Shown piece by piece: positions 40,661 to 48,262 of a DNA stretch of 64,000 bases. The position numbers and the translations under genes were made by a program. Origin of the DNA: Pseudoalteromonas nigrifaciens (GTDB lineage Bacteria > Pseudomonadota > Gammaproteobacteria > Enterobacterales > Alteromonadaceae); the NCBI RefSeq assembly GCF_002221505.1, contig NZ_CP011036.1, positions 1 to 64,000 on the forward strand, written 5' to 3'. The notes beneath the pieces are model-generated. The model was given only the letters and a program-made list of their open reading frames with translations, did not search any database and had not been told where the DNA came from. The number at the start of each line of letters is the position of its first letter. Within the stretch, counting starts at the first letter, position 1.

Positions 40661-40859
40661 AGATTGTTGCTTTTCTACTGCGTAGTGCATCGATAGCAAA
40701 TGCTATTTATTAAGTGAGTATATTTATCCATGCTCATACTTGCTCAACTGGATTAAGCTATGGCAAATATGGAGGTAAGAGTATCATTGGCAGGTTTTAC
40801 ATATCTATCAATATGGGTGACTAGGCCAGGCTTCAAATCGAGAAAGCCCGATTGAAAAT
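40661..40859 (+). pseudogene. spacer with decayed 5S end and second terminator
   Basis: Between the two 118-bp repeats, about 40811-40838 (GGGTGACTAGGCCAGGCTTC) resembles the 3' end of the 5S gene (GTAGGACATTGCCAGGCTCC). It is followed by AAAGCCCGA, which pairs with TCGGGCTTT at 40862 to form a second terminator (about 40843-40875). It looks like the remnant of a duplicated 5S-terminator unit. The rest of the spacer has no recognisable gene. Confidence 0.55.
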
Positions 40860-40977
40860 ATTCGGGCTTTTTTACGTCTGCAGAAAAGTGAAGTGTGGGT
40901 GAGTGATGTACACAAATCTCCCACGTAGGTCGGGCGAGCGTAGCGACACCCGACGATAAAGAGCATCAAAAATAGCT
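40860..40977 (+). repeat. 118-bp direct repeat downstream of rrn, copy 2
   Basis: Near-identical to 40543-40660. The REP-like hairpin core reads GTCGGGCGAGCGTAGCGACA followed by CCCGAC. The region from here to 41121 contains no further gene. Confidence 0.9.
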
Positions 40978-41121
40978 CAAGGAGCCTGTAGCCTTTAACA
41001 ATCGTTGTATTCTCAAGTTAGAAATTCATTTTTAAAATCATTTTGTTGCAACTTCACTGTTGGTTTAATAAGTGACCTGTGTAAAACTACTGAGGTTAAT
41101 TCAGTAAATCAGGTGACATGA

Positions 41122-42054
41122 ATGTCAAATATTAAAGCTTGGAAACTTCTCAGCCTGTTTTGTTTGTTTGCGGTGCTTATGGGTTGCCAATCTAAAGAAG
41201 AGCAACTGCAAAAAACAATTCAAGAATCGATTAAAAAAGCGGAGGTTGAGCTATCACAGCTAGGTACTGCGCTTGATAATGGTAGTTTGCGTAATGCATT
41301 ATTACTTAAAGAATACGGTGTTCAGCTTAAAAATCAGCAACCAGAACTTTCAAAAGTTGTTGATGTCATTACCCTTGACGCCACTCGTCAAGGTGCACTT
41401 TATAGTGGTTTAACACAGCGACTTAAAGATATTAAGGGCACCTACCTTATTCCTCCTTACGAAGATACTTTGCACAGTATTGACTTATTGCGCGAAGCTG
41501 CAAAGCCTACGTTATTTTCAGATGCGTTAACCGATCCTATTAATATGCTTGCGGATATGTCTAAAGGTAATTTAGCGCGTATTGGTGCTATTAGTCAGCA
41601 AGCTGAAGGCGCTGGAGTTGGTAACCAAATGGTGGGTAATCCTAATTATGGTAACTGGCAATCTAACAGCAATGGTACTAGCTTTTGGCAATGGTACGGT
41701 ATGTATCGTATTTTAGGGGATGTATTCAATCGTGTTGAATATGGTAGCTGGAGCCGAGGTCGTAAATATAGTTATTACAATGATTACGGCCGCACGCGCT
41801 ACTCAAGCCCAAAACAAATTAAAGCGCAGAGCACGCTAGAAACACGTACGCGTCAATCATATCAACGCCAAGGTAAGCAGTTTACTAGCCCTTATGCGAG
41901 CAAAAAAACGGGGGCGTCAGGCTTAAGCCGAAGTAGCTACACACCACCTAAAAGTCGCAGTAGTTATTCTCGTTCGAGTAGTTATAGCAATAACTCGGGC
42001 TCAGTTCGTAACAGCGGTAGTAGAACCTCTCGTGGCGTGAGCCGTGGTAAGTAA
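41122..42054 (+). CDS. lipoprotein with Ser/Arg/Tyr-rich tail
   Basis: This 310-residue protein has a type II signal peptide and lipobox LMGC (Cys22). The middle part (about 25-190) is helical, with Leu/Lys/Gln repeats and ALTDPINMLADMSKGN. The C-terminal about 120 residues are low-complexity, with many SRSSSYS/RQSYQRQG-type segments, basic and probably disordered or surface-exposed. Not a recognised family. It heads a cluster with DUF350, a spermidine synthase-like protein and PspA, so an envelope-stress role is inferred from context. A TGACAT/ATGTCA inverted repeat overlaps its start (41114-41127). Confidence 0.75.
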   Translation: MSNIKAWKLLSLFCLFAVLMGCQSKEEQLQKTIQESIKKAEVELSQLGTALDNGSLRNALLLKEYGVQLKNQQPELSKVVDVITLDATRQGALYSGLTQRLKDIKGTYLIPPYEDTLHSIDLLREAAKPTLFSDALTDPINMLADMSKGNLARIGAISQQAEGAGVGNQMVGNPNYGNWQSNSNGTSFWQWYGMYRILGDVFNRVEYGSWSRGRKYSYYNDYGRTRYSSPKQIKAQSTLETRTRQSYQRQGKQFTSPYASKKTGASGLSRSSYTPPKSRSSYSRSSSYSNNSGSVRNSGSRTSRGVSRGK

Positions 42055-42080
42055 AAGAATAAAGTTGGAGTTAGAGTAAT

Positions 42081-42980
42081 ATGTATGAATTTAATGGAAT
42101 AACAATGTGGTCACTACAAGCGCTGGCGATTGATTTTGCAATTATTGTTTTGCTGTTTGTGAGTCTTAAATATATTAAGGGTTGGGTATCTAACCTGCAT
42201 GCTAATGATGAAATTACTGAGCGTGATAACTTTGCATTTGGTATTAGTTTTGCTGCGGGTTTAGTTGCATTGGCGATTGTGCTTACAGGTGTAAGCAGCG
42301 GTGCTTTTGCAGTGTCATTACAGCAAGAAGCTCTGCAAATGTTGGGCTATGGTGCACTGGCTATTTTACTTATTAAGCTTGGGCATTTCTTTCAAGATAA
42401 AGTTGCGCTGCGTAAAGTGAGCTTACATAGCGAAATAGTTAAAGGTAACGTGACTGCGGCTGTTATCGACTTTGGCCACGTTGTTAGTGTCGCCATTGTA
42501 ATTCGCTCGGCATTGCTGTGGGTGGCTACCGACGGTTGGCATGGTTTACCAATTGTGGTTGCTGCTTTTGTTATTGGCAGCCTAGTGCTGTTGTTAGTGA
42601 GCCAATATCGCGTACAGCTGTTTAAGCGCACCAATAAAAGTGGTGATTGCTTACAACAAGCAATTATTGATGGCAACTTAGCCGTGGGTATTCGTTATGC
42701 CGGTTTTTTAATTGGCAGCGCATTAGCCATTACCGCAGCAACGGGGATTGCGCCTTATGTAGCCGATAATATTAATGCGAGTTTGTTGTACTGGGCTATA
42801 AGTGCAGTAGTTAGTTTACTGGTATTTATTATTTTGCACTTAGTGACAATTAAAATAATTTTATCTGGCTGTGATATTTCAGATGAAGTGAACCGTCAAA
42901 AAAATGTGGGTGTAGCCGCTATTTCTGCAGCGTTATCATTTGCGGTAGGTATAACTATGGCAACACTATTAGGCGCATAA
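42081..42980 (+). CDS. DUF350 (YjfL-like) membrane protein, duplicated
   Basis: This 299-residue inner-membrane protein has about eight hydrophobic segments arranged as two DUF350 repeats (about 10-140 and 145-299), each with a pattern like FAISFAAGLVALAIVLTG. E. coli YjfL has one repeat and lies next to a PspA paralogue (YjfJ). The function is unproven; the family is reported in PspA and polyamine-synthesis neighbourhoods. The next gene starts 4 bp after its stop. Confidence 0.85.
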   Translation: MYEFNGITMWSLQALAIDFAIIVLLFVSLKYIKGWVSNLHANDEITERDNFAFGISFAAGLVALAIVLTGVSSGAFAVSLQQEALQMLGYGALAILLIKLGHFFQDKVALRKVSLHSEIVKGNVTAAVIDFGHVVSVAIVIRSALLWVATDGWHGLPIVVAAFVIGSLVLLLVSQYRVQLFKRTNKSGDCLQQAIIDGNLAVGIRYAGFLIGSALAITAATGIAPYVADNINASLLYWAISAVVSLLVFIILHLVTIKIILSGCDISDEVNRQKNVGVAAISAALSFAVGITMATLLGA

Positions 42981-42984
42981 TCGA

Positions 42985-44706
42985 GTGTCATCAACTATAA
43001 AAAGCCCAAGTAAATTTAGTTTACTTGGGCACGATATTTTACTTATTACCGTTATGGCCGTACTCGCAGGGTGTGGCCTTATTTATGAATACTTACTGTC
43101 TCATTATGCGGGGCGGGTACTTGGCTCAGTAGAAAGCGCTATTTATGCGATGATCGGCACTATGATAGTAGCAATGGGCATTGGCGCATTTTTAGCACGT
43201 TGGTTTAAAGATGCATTTACCGCCTTTGCTTGGCTAGAAAGTATAATTGCTTTGATTGGTATGGGCTGTATTTTAGCCATTGCCGGCGTTATTGCTGTTA
43301 GCTATTCACTGCCGCATATGTTTTCGAGTATTTTTAATTTACCTCCCGACGTAGTACTCAATGGCTATGTATTTCAAAAGCTACAAGAGTGGTCGCGTTT
43401 TTTACCCTATGTATTTGGCCTTATACTTGGCTTGTTTATTGGTATGGAAATACCGCTTATTGCGCGTATTCGTCAGCATGTTTATGGCCGTTTTTTAGAA
43501 AATAACGCAGGAACAATTTATGGTGCCGACTATATAGGCGCCGGAATTGGCGCGGCTATTTGGGTTAGCATTATGTTGTCTATGCCCATAATGCAAGCAG
43601 CCGCGTGGACTGCGCTGTTTAATATAATTGCTGGGCTTGCTTTTTTATGGCGGTATCACACCTATGTACGCTTTGCCAAACTGTTATTAGCGTGTCACCT
43701 GTTATTACTAGTATTATTTGCGTTTATATTGGTATTGGGCAGTAGTTGGATGGATAACTTGAGCAATGTTTTATACAAAGACAAGGTTATTTATTCTCAA
43801 GCCACTAAATATCAACATGTGGTACTAACCGAGCGGTTAAGTAAAAATCAGCCGCAGCCAATAACCGATTTATACTTAAATGGGCGCTTACAGTTCTCTA
43901 GTGTTGATGAGCAAATATATCATTCAATGTTAGTTTACCCGGCTATGTTGGCGTCAAACCGTCATGAGCGGGTACTGATCATTGGCGGTGGCGATGGGCT
44001 GGCACTTAGAGATGTTTTAAAGTGGCCGGTGAGCAAAGTAACCCTGATTGACCTTGATGGGCAATTGCTTAATTTGTTTGGCCATAAAGATGCTGAATTT
44101 ACTTCGCCTGAAGATATTAGCCAGCGGTTGTTAAGCCTTAATAGCAAATCTATGCATGATCCGCGTGCAGATATTATTGTTGGTGATGCCTTTTTAGAAG
44201 TTGAAAAGTTGCTCGATCAGGCAAAGCAATTTGATACTATTTTAATTGATTTACCTGACCCTAATCATCCCGATTTAAATAAAATGTATAGTGACTACTT
44301 TTATAATCATGTACGCCAATTACTAGCACCAGATGGCGCAATGGCGGTGCAGTCAACTTCGCCTTATCATGCTAAAAAAGCCTTTTTAAGTATTGCTAAA
44401 ACGGTTAAAGCGGCTGGATTTGAATATGTAGAGCAGTATCAACAAAACATTCCTTCATTTGGACAGTGGGGCTGGACTATAGCTACCAAAATGGGGCAAT
44501 CGGCTAGTGGGCGAATCAACGATGTAACCGCAATGCCGATACCATCAAGGTGGATCAGTAAAGAATATTTACTGGCTAGTTTTATTTTTCCGAATAATTA
44601 TTTCGAACATATTAAAGATATTGAAGTCAATAGGTTAGGCTCTGGCCAACTGTACGATTATTACCGTACAGCATGGCAAATAGAAAGCGAGTTGTATAAA
44701 AACTAA
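42985..44706 (+). CDS. membrane-bound spermidine synthase-like protein
   Basis: This 573-residue protein starts with GTG 4 bp after the DUF350 stop. The N-terminal about 260 residues have seven or so membrane helices (e.g. ILLITVMAVLAGCGLIYEYL). The C-terminal half is a spermidine synthase-type fold, with the nucleotide motif VLIIGGGDGLALRDVLK, acidic LIDLDGQLLNLF and the catalytic-type segment ILIDLPDPNHPDLNKMYS. It may aminopropylate or otherwise modify a polyamine-like substrate at the membrane; the substrate is unknown. Last of a three-gene coupled set. Confidence 0.85.
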   Translation: MSSTIKSPSKFSLLGHDILLITVMAVLAGCGLIYEYLLSHYAGRVLGSVESAIYAMIGTMIVAMGIGAFLARWFKDAFTAFAWLESIIALIGMGCILAIAGVIAVSYSLPHMFSSIFNLPPDVVLNGYVFQKLQEWSRFLPYVFGLILGLFIGMEIPLIARIRQHVYGRFLENNAGTIYGADYIGAGIGAAIWVSIMLSMPIMQAAAWTALFNIIAGLAFLWRYHTYVRFAKLLLACHLLLLVLFAFILVLGSSWMDNLSNVLYKDKVIYSQATKYQHVVLTERLSKNQPQPITDLYLNGRLQFSSVDEQIYHSMLVYPAMLASNRHERVLIIGGGDGLALRDVLKWPVSKVTLIDLDGQLLNLFGHKDAEFTSPEDISQRLLSLNSKSMHDPRADIIVGDAFLEVEKLLDQAKQFDTILIDLPDPNHPDLNKMYSDYFYNHVRQLLAPDGAMAVQSTSPYHAKKAFLSIAKTVKAAGFEYVEQYQQNIPSFGQWGWTIATKMGQSASGRINDVTAMPIPSRWISKEYLLASFIFPNNYFEHIKDIEVNRLGSGQLYDYYRTAWQIESELYKN

Positions 44707-44711
44707 TAAAA

Positions 44712-44738
44712 CATGGTTGACATAATATGTCAGCCATG
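44712..44738. promoter_or_regulatory. 27-bp palindrome, operator candidate 1
   Basis: The core TGACATAATATGTCA is a perfect 7-1-7 palindrome, extended by CATGG and CCATG with a single mismatch pair. It overlaps a possible -35 TTGACA and lies 59 bp before the DUF2170 gene. A second core copy lies 34 bp downstream. The binding protein is unknown. Confidence 0.8.
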
Positions 44739-44751
44739 AGAATCTTAACTC

Positions 44752-44766
44752 AGACATAATATGTCA
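44752..44766. promoter_or_regulatory. palindrome copy, operator candidate 2
   Basis: AGACATAATATGTCA repeats 14 of 15 bases of the core at 44718-44732. Centre-to-centre spacing is 34 bp, about three helical turns, as for cooperative repressor sites in a promoter. Confidence 0.8.
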
Positions 44767-44785
44767 AACGACAAAAGGCAGAGAC

Positions 44786-45199
44786 ATGGAATTAAATGAA
44801 CTTTCAATAAAATTAGCTTCTTTTGAAACAGAAGGCGCTAACTTTGAGTCTTTCTTGATTGCTAATCCAGGTGAGCAAGATGTATTACAAGTCATTGTTG
44901 ATGAAAATGATGAGCTTCCAATTTTTGTTACGCAAACACAAGAGCAGTTATTATGCATTAGCTACTTGTTTGACGAAGATGAAGTTAAGCCGGAATTACG
45001 TAACGAGTTAAACGAAACATTACTACGTTTAAACGTGCCAATTCCATTAAGTGCATTTGCTAAAATCGATAATAAATACGCGATTTTTGGCGCACTGTCG
45101 GTAAATTCATCATTAGATGACATTACCCACGAACTAGTGACATTAGCCGATAATGCTATTGATGCACTAGAAGCCGTGACCATGTATTTAAACGATTAG
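44786..45199 (+). CDS. DUF2170 family protein (YjfI-like)
   Basis: This 137-residue acidic cytosolic protein matches the DUF2170/YjfI type found directly before PspA paralogues. Segments LPIFVTQTQEQLLCISYLFDE and IPLSAFAKIDNKYAIFGALS are characteristic. The fold is reminiscent of secretion-chaperone-like proteins, but the role is unknown. Preceded by GGCAGAG and by the two palindromes. pspA follows after 24 bp. Confidence 0.85.
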   Translation: MELNELSIKLASFETEGANFESFLIANPGEQDVLQVIVDENDELPIFVTQTQEQLLCISYLFDEDEVKPELRNELNETLLRLNVPIPLSAFAKIDNKYAIFGALSVNSSLDDITHELVTLADNAIDALEAVTMYLND

Positions 45200-45223
45200 T
45201 AGCGATTTAGTGGAGTTAAGATT

Positions 45224-45916
45224 ATGAGTATTTTAAAAAAATTATTTACAGCAGTACGTGGCGGCGCGCGTGAAGCAGGCGAAGCAATTGTAGATAAAAA
45301 CGGTATCCGTATTTTTGAGCAAGAAATTGCAGATGCACAAAATGCTTTGCACCGTGCTAAAAAAAGCCTAACAGAAGTTATGGCGAAAGAAATGCAAACT
45401 AAGCGTAAAATTAGCGCTGTAGATGCATCTATTGCTGAGCATGAAGCTTATGCTGGGCAAGCGCTGGAAAAAGGCAACGAAGCTTTAGCATTAGAAATTG
45501 CAGAAAAAATTGGCGAGTTTGAAGCTGAAAAAGCAGAGAACGAACAAGTATTATCTGGTTTTAGCAATCATATTGTAGCGCTTAAACAGCAAGTTAAAGA
45601 AGCTGAAAAGTCGATTAAAGAAAACCAACGCCAGCTAACTATGGTTAAAACCACAGAAAGCGTGCAACAAGCTACTATGGCTGTAAACAGCACATTAAAC
45701 ACTAACAGCTCGTCTATGACATCGGCTCGCCAATCACTTGAGCGTATTAAGCAACGCCAGCAAGACCGTCAAGATCAGTTAGGTGCAGCTAAAGAGCTTG
45801 AAGCCGATGTAAACGGCGACGATTTAAAAGCGAAAATGGCAGAAGCCGGAATTGGCGACAGCAGTCCAAAAAGTGCTGATATTTTAGCGCGTATTAAAGC
45901 CAAGCAAAATAGCTAA
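45224..45916 (+). CDS. PspA/IM30 family protein (YjfJ-like)
   Basis: This 230-residue, almost wholly helical coiled-coil protein of the PspA/IM30 family shows the N-terminal amphipathic start MSILKKLFTAVRGGAREAGE, then long heptad stretches (45-150). PspA-type proteins coat and stabilise damaged inner membranes. The pairing with DUF2170 rather than pspBC/F indicates the YjfJ subgroup, so control by PspF/sigma-54 is not expected and none is seen. A terminator lies 18 bp after the stop. Confidence 0.88.
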   Translation: MSILKKLFTAVRGGAREAGEAIVDKNGIRIFEQEIADAQNALHRAKKSLTEVMAKEMQTKRKISAVDASIAEHEAYAGQALEKGNEALALEIAEKIGEFEAEKAENEQVLSGFSNHIVALKQQVKEAEKSIKENQRQLTMVKTTESVQQATMAVNSTLNTNSSSMTSARQSLERIKQRQQDRQDQLGAAKELEADVNGDDLKAKMAEAGIGDSSPKSADILARIKAKQNS

Positions 45917-45933
45917 TAATTACGTTCATATTT

Positions 45934-45970
45934 AAAAAGGTAACCAGGCTTTAGCTTAGTTACCTTTTTT
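45934..45970 (+). terminator. terminator after the PspA-like gene
   Basis: AAAAAGGTAAC and GTTACCTTTTTT form an 11-bp stem with a 14-nt loop, ending the DUF2170-pspA transcript or attenuating read-through into the next three genes. Confidence 0.85.
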
Positions 45971-45990
45971 GCTTAGAAGGCAGCCTTCCT

Positions 45991-46629
45991 ATGTTTAATT
46001 TTTTCAAATCTAAAAAAGAGCCAGAGCGTCAGCTTAATCATGCCAGTGAGCTTAAAAAAGGTGACATGTTTACTGTCATCGATTCATTTGCTTATCCAGC
46101 GTGGTTAAAAGGGCAAACTCTTCGCGTTATTGATATACAAACTTACCAGTATCAACACAGTAGTGACACTGAGTTTGTGTTGGAAAGTGACAGCGGCCAA
46201 GTGGTATTTTTACAAATAGAGCAAGAAGATGGTGAGCAATGGGCTAACTTTTCTATAAAAGTACAACGTGATGAAGTAGAAGATATATTTGGCCTTGATC
46301 AGTTTGCGCGTATTTTTGATGAAGAGTCTTTAACGCATATCACAGTGCAAAATATACCAGAGCGTTTTACGCAGTTTTTAGCTAACAGCTATCAGCAAAG
46401 CGAATCGCCATTTGTGTGTTATTTTCATAATAAAGACTATCGCAATCAAGCTCTTCCACGTTATGAGCAAGAAGGTGGTGAGCTGTGTGAAATGATTTGT
46501 TTAGAGTCTGATGATAAAGGCTTTGGTTTAAATATTGAGATTTGGGATGGTGGCGAAACCGAAGTATCGCTTACCTTAACGCGGCCAATTACCGACATTG
46601 TTGACTTGTTTCCAGGAGACGCTAAGTGA
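45991..46629 (+). CDS. PspA-cluster protein (DUF4178-like)
   Basis: This 212-residue cytosolic, acidic protein is not confidently recognised. The N-terminus MFNFFKSKKEPERQ is followed by a beta-rich domain (FTVIDSFAYPAWLKGQTLRV, FVLESDSGQVVFLQIEQEDG) resembling DUF4178; a DUF2491/YjfK relation is the alternative. Both families occur with PspA/YjfJ. Its position right after pspA and 4-nt overlap with the next gene place it in the cluster. Confidence 0.7.
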   Translation: MFNFFKSKKEPERQLNHASELKKGDMFTVIDSFAYPAWLKGQTLRVIDIQTYQYQHSSDTEFVLESDSGQVVFLQIEQEDGEQWANFSIKVQRDEVEDIFGLDQFARIFDEESLTHITVQNIPERFTQFLANSYQQSESPFVCYFHNKDYRNQALPRYEQEGGELCEMICLESDDKGFGLNIEIWDGGETEVSLTLTRPITDIVDLFPGDAK

Positions 46630-46946
46630 GTGATGCTAAAGAAAAGTGGTTACGCCAAGAGCAGGCAGTGCGTGCCACGCAAATGGCATTTGATCTAAGT
46701 AGCGAAGTACAAAAGTCGATAAAAAAGCAAGCGATTGATCAAGAGCTAACACCTTCAGATATGATCCGCAAAATACTCGGTTTGGATGTAAAGTCTAAAA
46801 AAACCCGACAGCGTCTATCGTTTAATTTAAACGACGATGAAATAGCACAGCTTGCAAGCCGTTTTGATGTGCAAAGTGATGATAAGCGCGTAGTAAAGCA
46901 ACGCGTTGCAGAACTTTTGATTGCTCATACAAAAAAAATTAAGTAG
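46626..46946 (+). CDS. small ribbon-helix-helix-like protein
   Basis: This 106-residue basic protein starts with GTG, overlapping the previous stop as GTGA. Two short halves each look like ribbon-helix-helix or arm-repeat segments (MAFDLSSEVQKSIKKQAI...TPSDMIRKILGL and RLSFNLNDDEIAQLASRF). DNA binding is possible, and it could be the regulator of the palindromes at 44712-44766, but that is inference from position only. Confidence 0.65.
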   Translation: MSDAKEKWLRQEQAVRATQMAFDLSSEVQKSIKKQAIDQELTPSDMIRKILGLDVKSKKTRQRLSFNLNDDEIAQLASRFDVQSDDKRVVKQRVAELLIAHTKKIK

Positions 46947-47001
46947 TTTTATGTTATAGACGCTATGCCCTTAAACTAAAAAGATAAAATAACGAGTTGC
47001 C

Positions 47002-47187
47002 GTGAATATAATTTTAATTGCTTACTTACTAATTTTTGCATTATTTGGTACTGCGGCAAGCTACTTTGTGCGTTTTATTTATGCGTATTGGGTGCTTAAC
47101 AAAATGCCAATGCACTATATTATTAAGGCGGGGATTTGTTTAGTAATGGTGGTAATTATTTCAGCGTTAATCCCATATTTAGGATAA
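47002..47187 (+). CDS. small two-helix membrane protein
   Basis: This 61-residue protein starts with GTG. It has two hydrophobic segments (IILIAYLLIFALFGTAASYFV and AGICLVMVVIISALIPYL) separated by a short basic loop. No family recognised. It closes the cluster, and its stop lies within a terminator-like hairpin. Confidence 0.65.
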   Translation: MNIILIAYLLIFALFGTAASYFVRFIYAYWVLNKMPMHYIIKAGICLVMVVIISALIPYLG

Positions 47188-47196
47188 CGCTGAAAT
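47158..47196 (+). terminator. hairpin overlapping the end of the two-helix protein gene
   Basis: ATTTCAGCGTTA and TAACGCTGAAAT form a perfect 12-bp stem with a 15-nt loop; the TAA stop is inside the right arm. A short T-poor tail makes termination likely but not certain. Confidence 0.6.
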
Positions 47197-47212
47197 TAAA
47201 TTGTTTGCAGCA

Positions 47213-47617
47213 TTATTTTATTTCAAAAGGTTGGCATTGCTGATTAATACATAGTGATTGTACTTCAAGCACTGATGGGCAGTCAGTTAAGCCTTGTGCC
47301 TTATTTAGCGTGTTTTCTTGTGCTGTTATTTGCTGTGCAATCTGCTCAGCTTGTTCTTGTTGGGTATTAAGTGTTGAGTACACCGTATACTTACTTGGCC
47401 CACCGCACGCACGCGCACCTACTTCAAGCACTTTACATTGAAAGCTAGCTGTACAGCTATTGTTACTAACAATATCGTTAAGTTGACTATTAAGACTCGC
47501 TAAACTCGTTCCGTGATCATTGCTTGACGATGTTGTGCTAGCACAGCCGCTCAGTAACAAAATACTAGTAGCAATACTTACAATTGATAGTTTAATTGCT
47601 GATGGCAAACAACTCAT
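47213..47617 (-). CDS. cysteine-motif lipoprotein, copy 2
   Basis: This 134-residue lipoprotein begins MSCLPSAIKLSIVSIATSIL with lipobox LLSGC. An upstream ATG at 47638 is in frame, but AAGGATAAGG precedes 47617. The mature domain has six cysteines, including the block CKVLEVGARACGGPSKYTVYS shared with the neighbouring gene, and ends CINQQC. The family is not named here. It is a tandem paralogue of 47628-48149. Confidence 0.8.
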   Translation of the reverse strand: MSCLPSAIKLSIVSIATSILLLSGCASTTSSSNDHGTSLASLNSQLNDIVSNNSCTASFQCKVLEVGARACGGPSKYTVYSTLNTQQEQAEQIAQQITAQENTLNKAQGLTDCPSVLEVQSLCINQQCQPFEIK

Positions 47618-47627
47618 AACCTTATCC

Positions 47628-48149
47628 TTAAAATACACTTACTGCTGAGCCTTCAAGTTTAACACATTTATTTTCTACACACTGCGTGCTTGGCGCAGTT
47701 AAATGTTGGCAAATACTGACCATTTGATTTTGGGCATTATAGTTACTTTCAAAAGTAGTGATTTTTTTACTTAATGCAGTGACTTGCTCAGTTGTTGCTG
47801 TTGTCGTTGAATACACTATATAACTACTTGGGCCGCCACATGCTCGGCTACCTACAGCTTCTACTTGGCACTGCGTACTGCTATCACATTGTTTATTAGC
47901 AATGAGCGTATTTAATTCATTTTTAGCTGTTTTAATGTCATCAAGAGTAACTGTTTTCATGGCAGTATTTGATAGTTTTTCGGCTGGGGCATGTAATTCT
48001 GCTTTGTTACTTTTTTGCAGTTGTTGTAGTTTTTGCTGCGATGACGTTGTTGCTTCGCTGGCAGTTGTTTTTTCTGTTTCTGCTACGGGGTTATCTAAAC
48101 AAGCGGTTAAACACAGTGGTAAAAATATAGCTAGCAATGGTGTACGCAT
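47628..48149 (-). CDS. cysteine-motif lipoprotein, copy 1
   Basis: This 173-residue lipoprotein has signal MRTPLLAIFLPLCLTAC and lipidation Cys17. A longer frame from 48233 exists, but AGGA lies before 48149 and the signal starts there. A Thr/Ser/Gln-rich linker leads to the shared domain VEAVGSRACGGPSSYIVYS...CQHLTAPSTQCVENKC. The spacing of cysteines suggests disulfides in the periplasm or at the outer membrane. It precedes its paralogue by 10 bp. Confidence 0.8.
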   Translation of the reverse strand: MRTPLLAIFLPLCLTACLDNPVAETEKTTASEATTSSQQKLQQLQKSNKAELHAPAEKLSNTAMKTVTLDDIKTAKNELNTLIANKQCDSSTQCQVEAVGSRACGGPSSYIVYSTTTATTEQVTALSKKITTFESNYNAQNQMVSICQHLTAPSTQCVENKCVKLEGSAVSVF

Positions 48150-48262
48150 AACAAATCCTGATAGTGGTGAATTATTCACCACTATCATACACTGTGCATT
48201 TGTTACGGCAATAAAAACTCTATTATCAAGCAATTAAAGCCGTTATTAATTACTGTGAATAT

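Noticed and set aside
44712..44766. Sigma-54 promoter for the PspA-like gene
   Set aside because: No TGGCAC-N5-TTGC type -24/-12 element is present in the upstream region, and no pspF gene is nearby.
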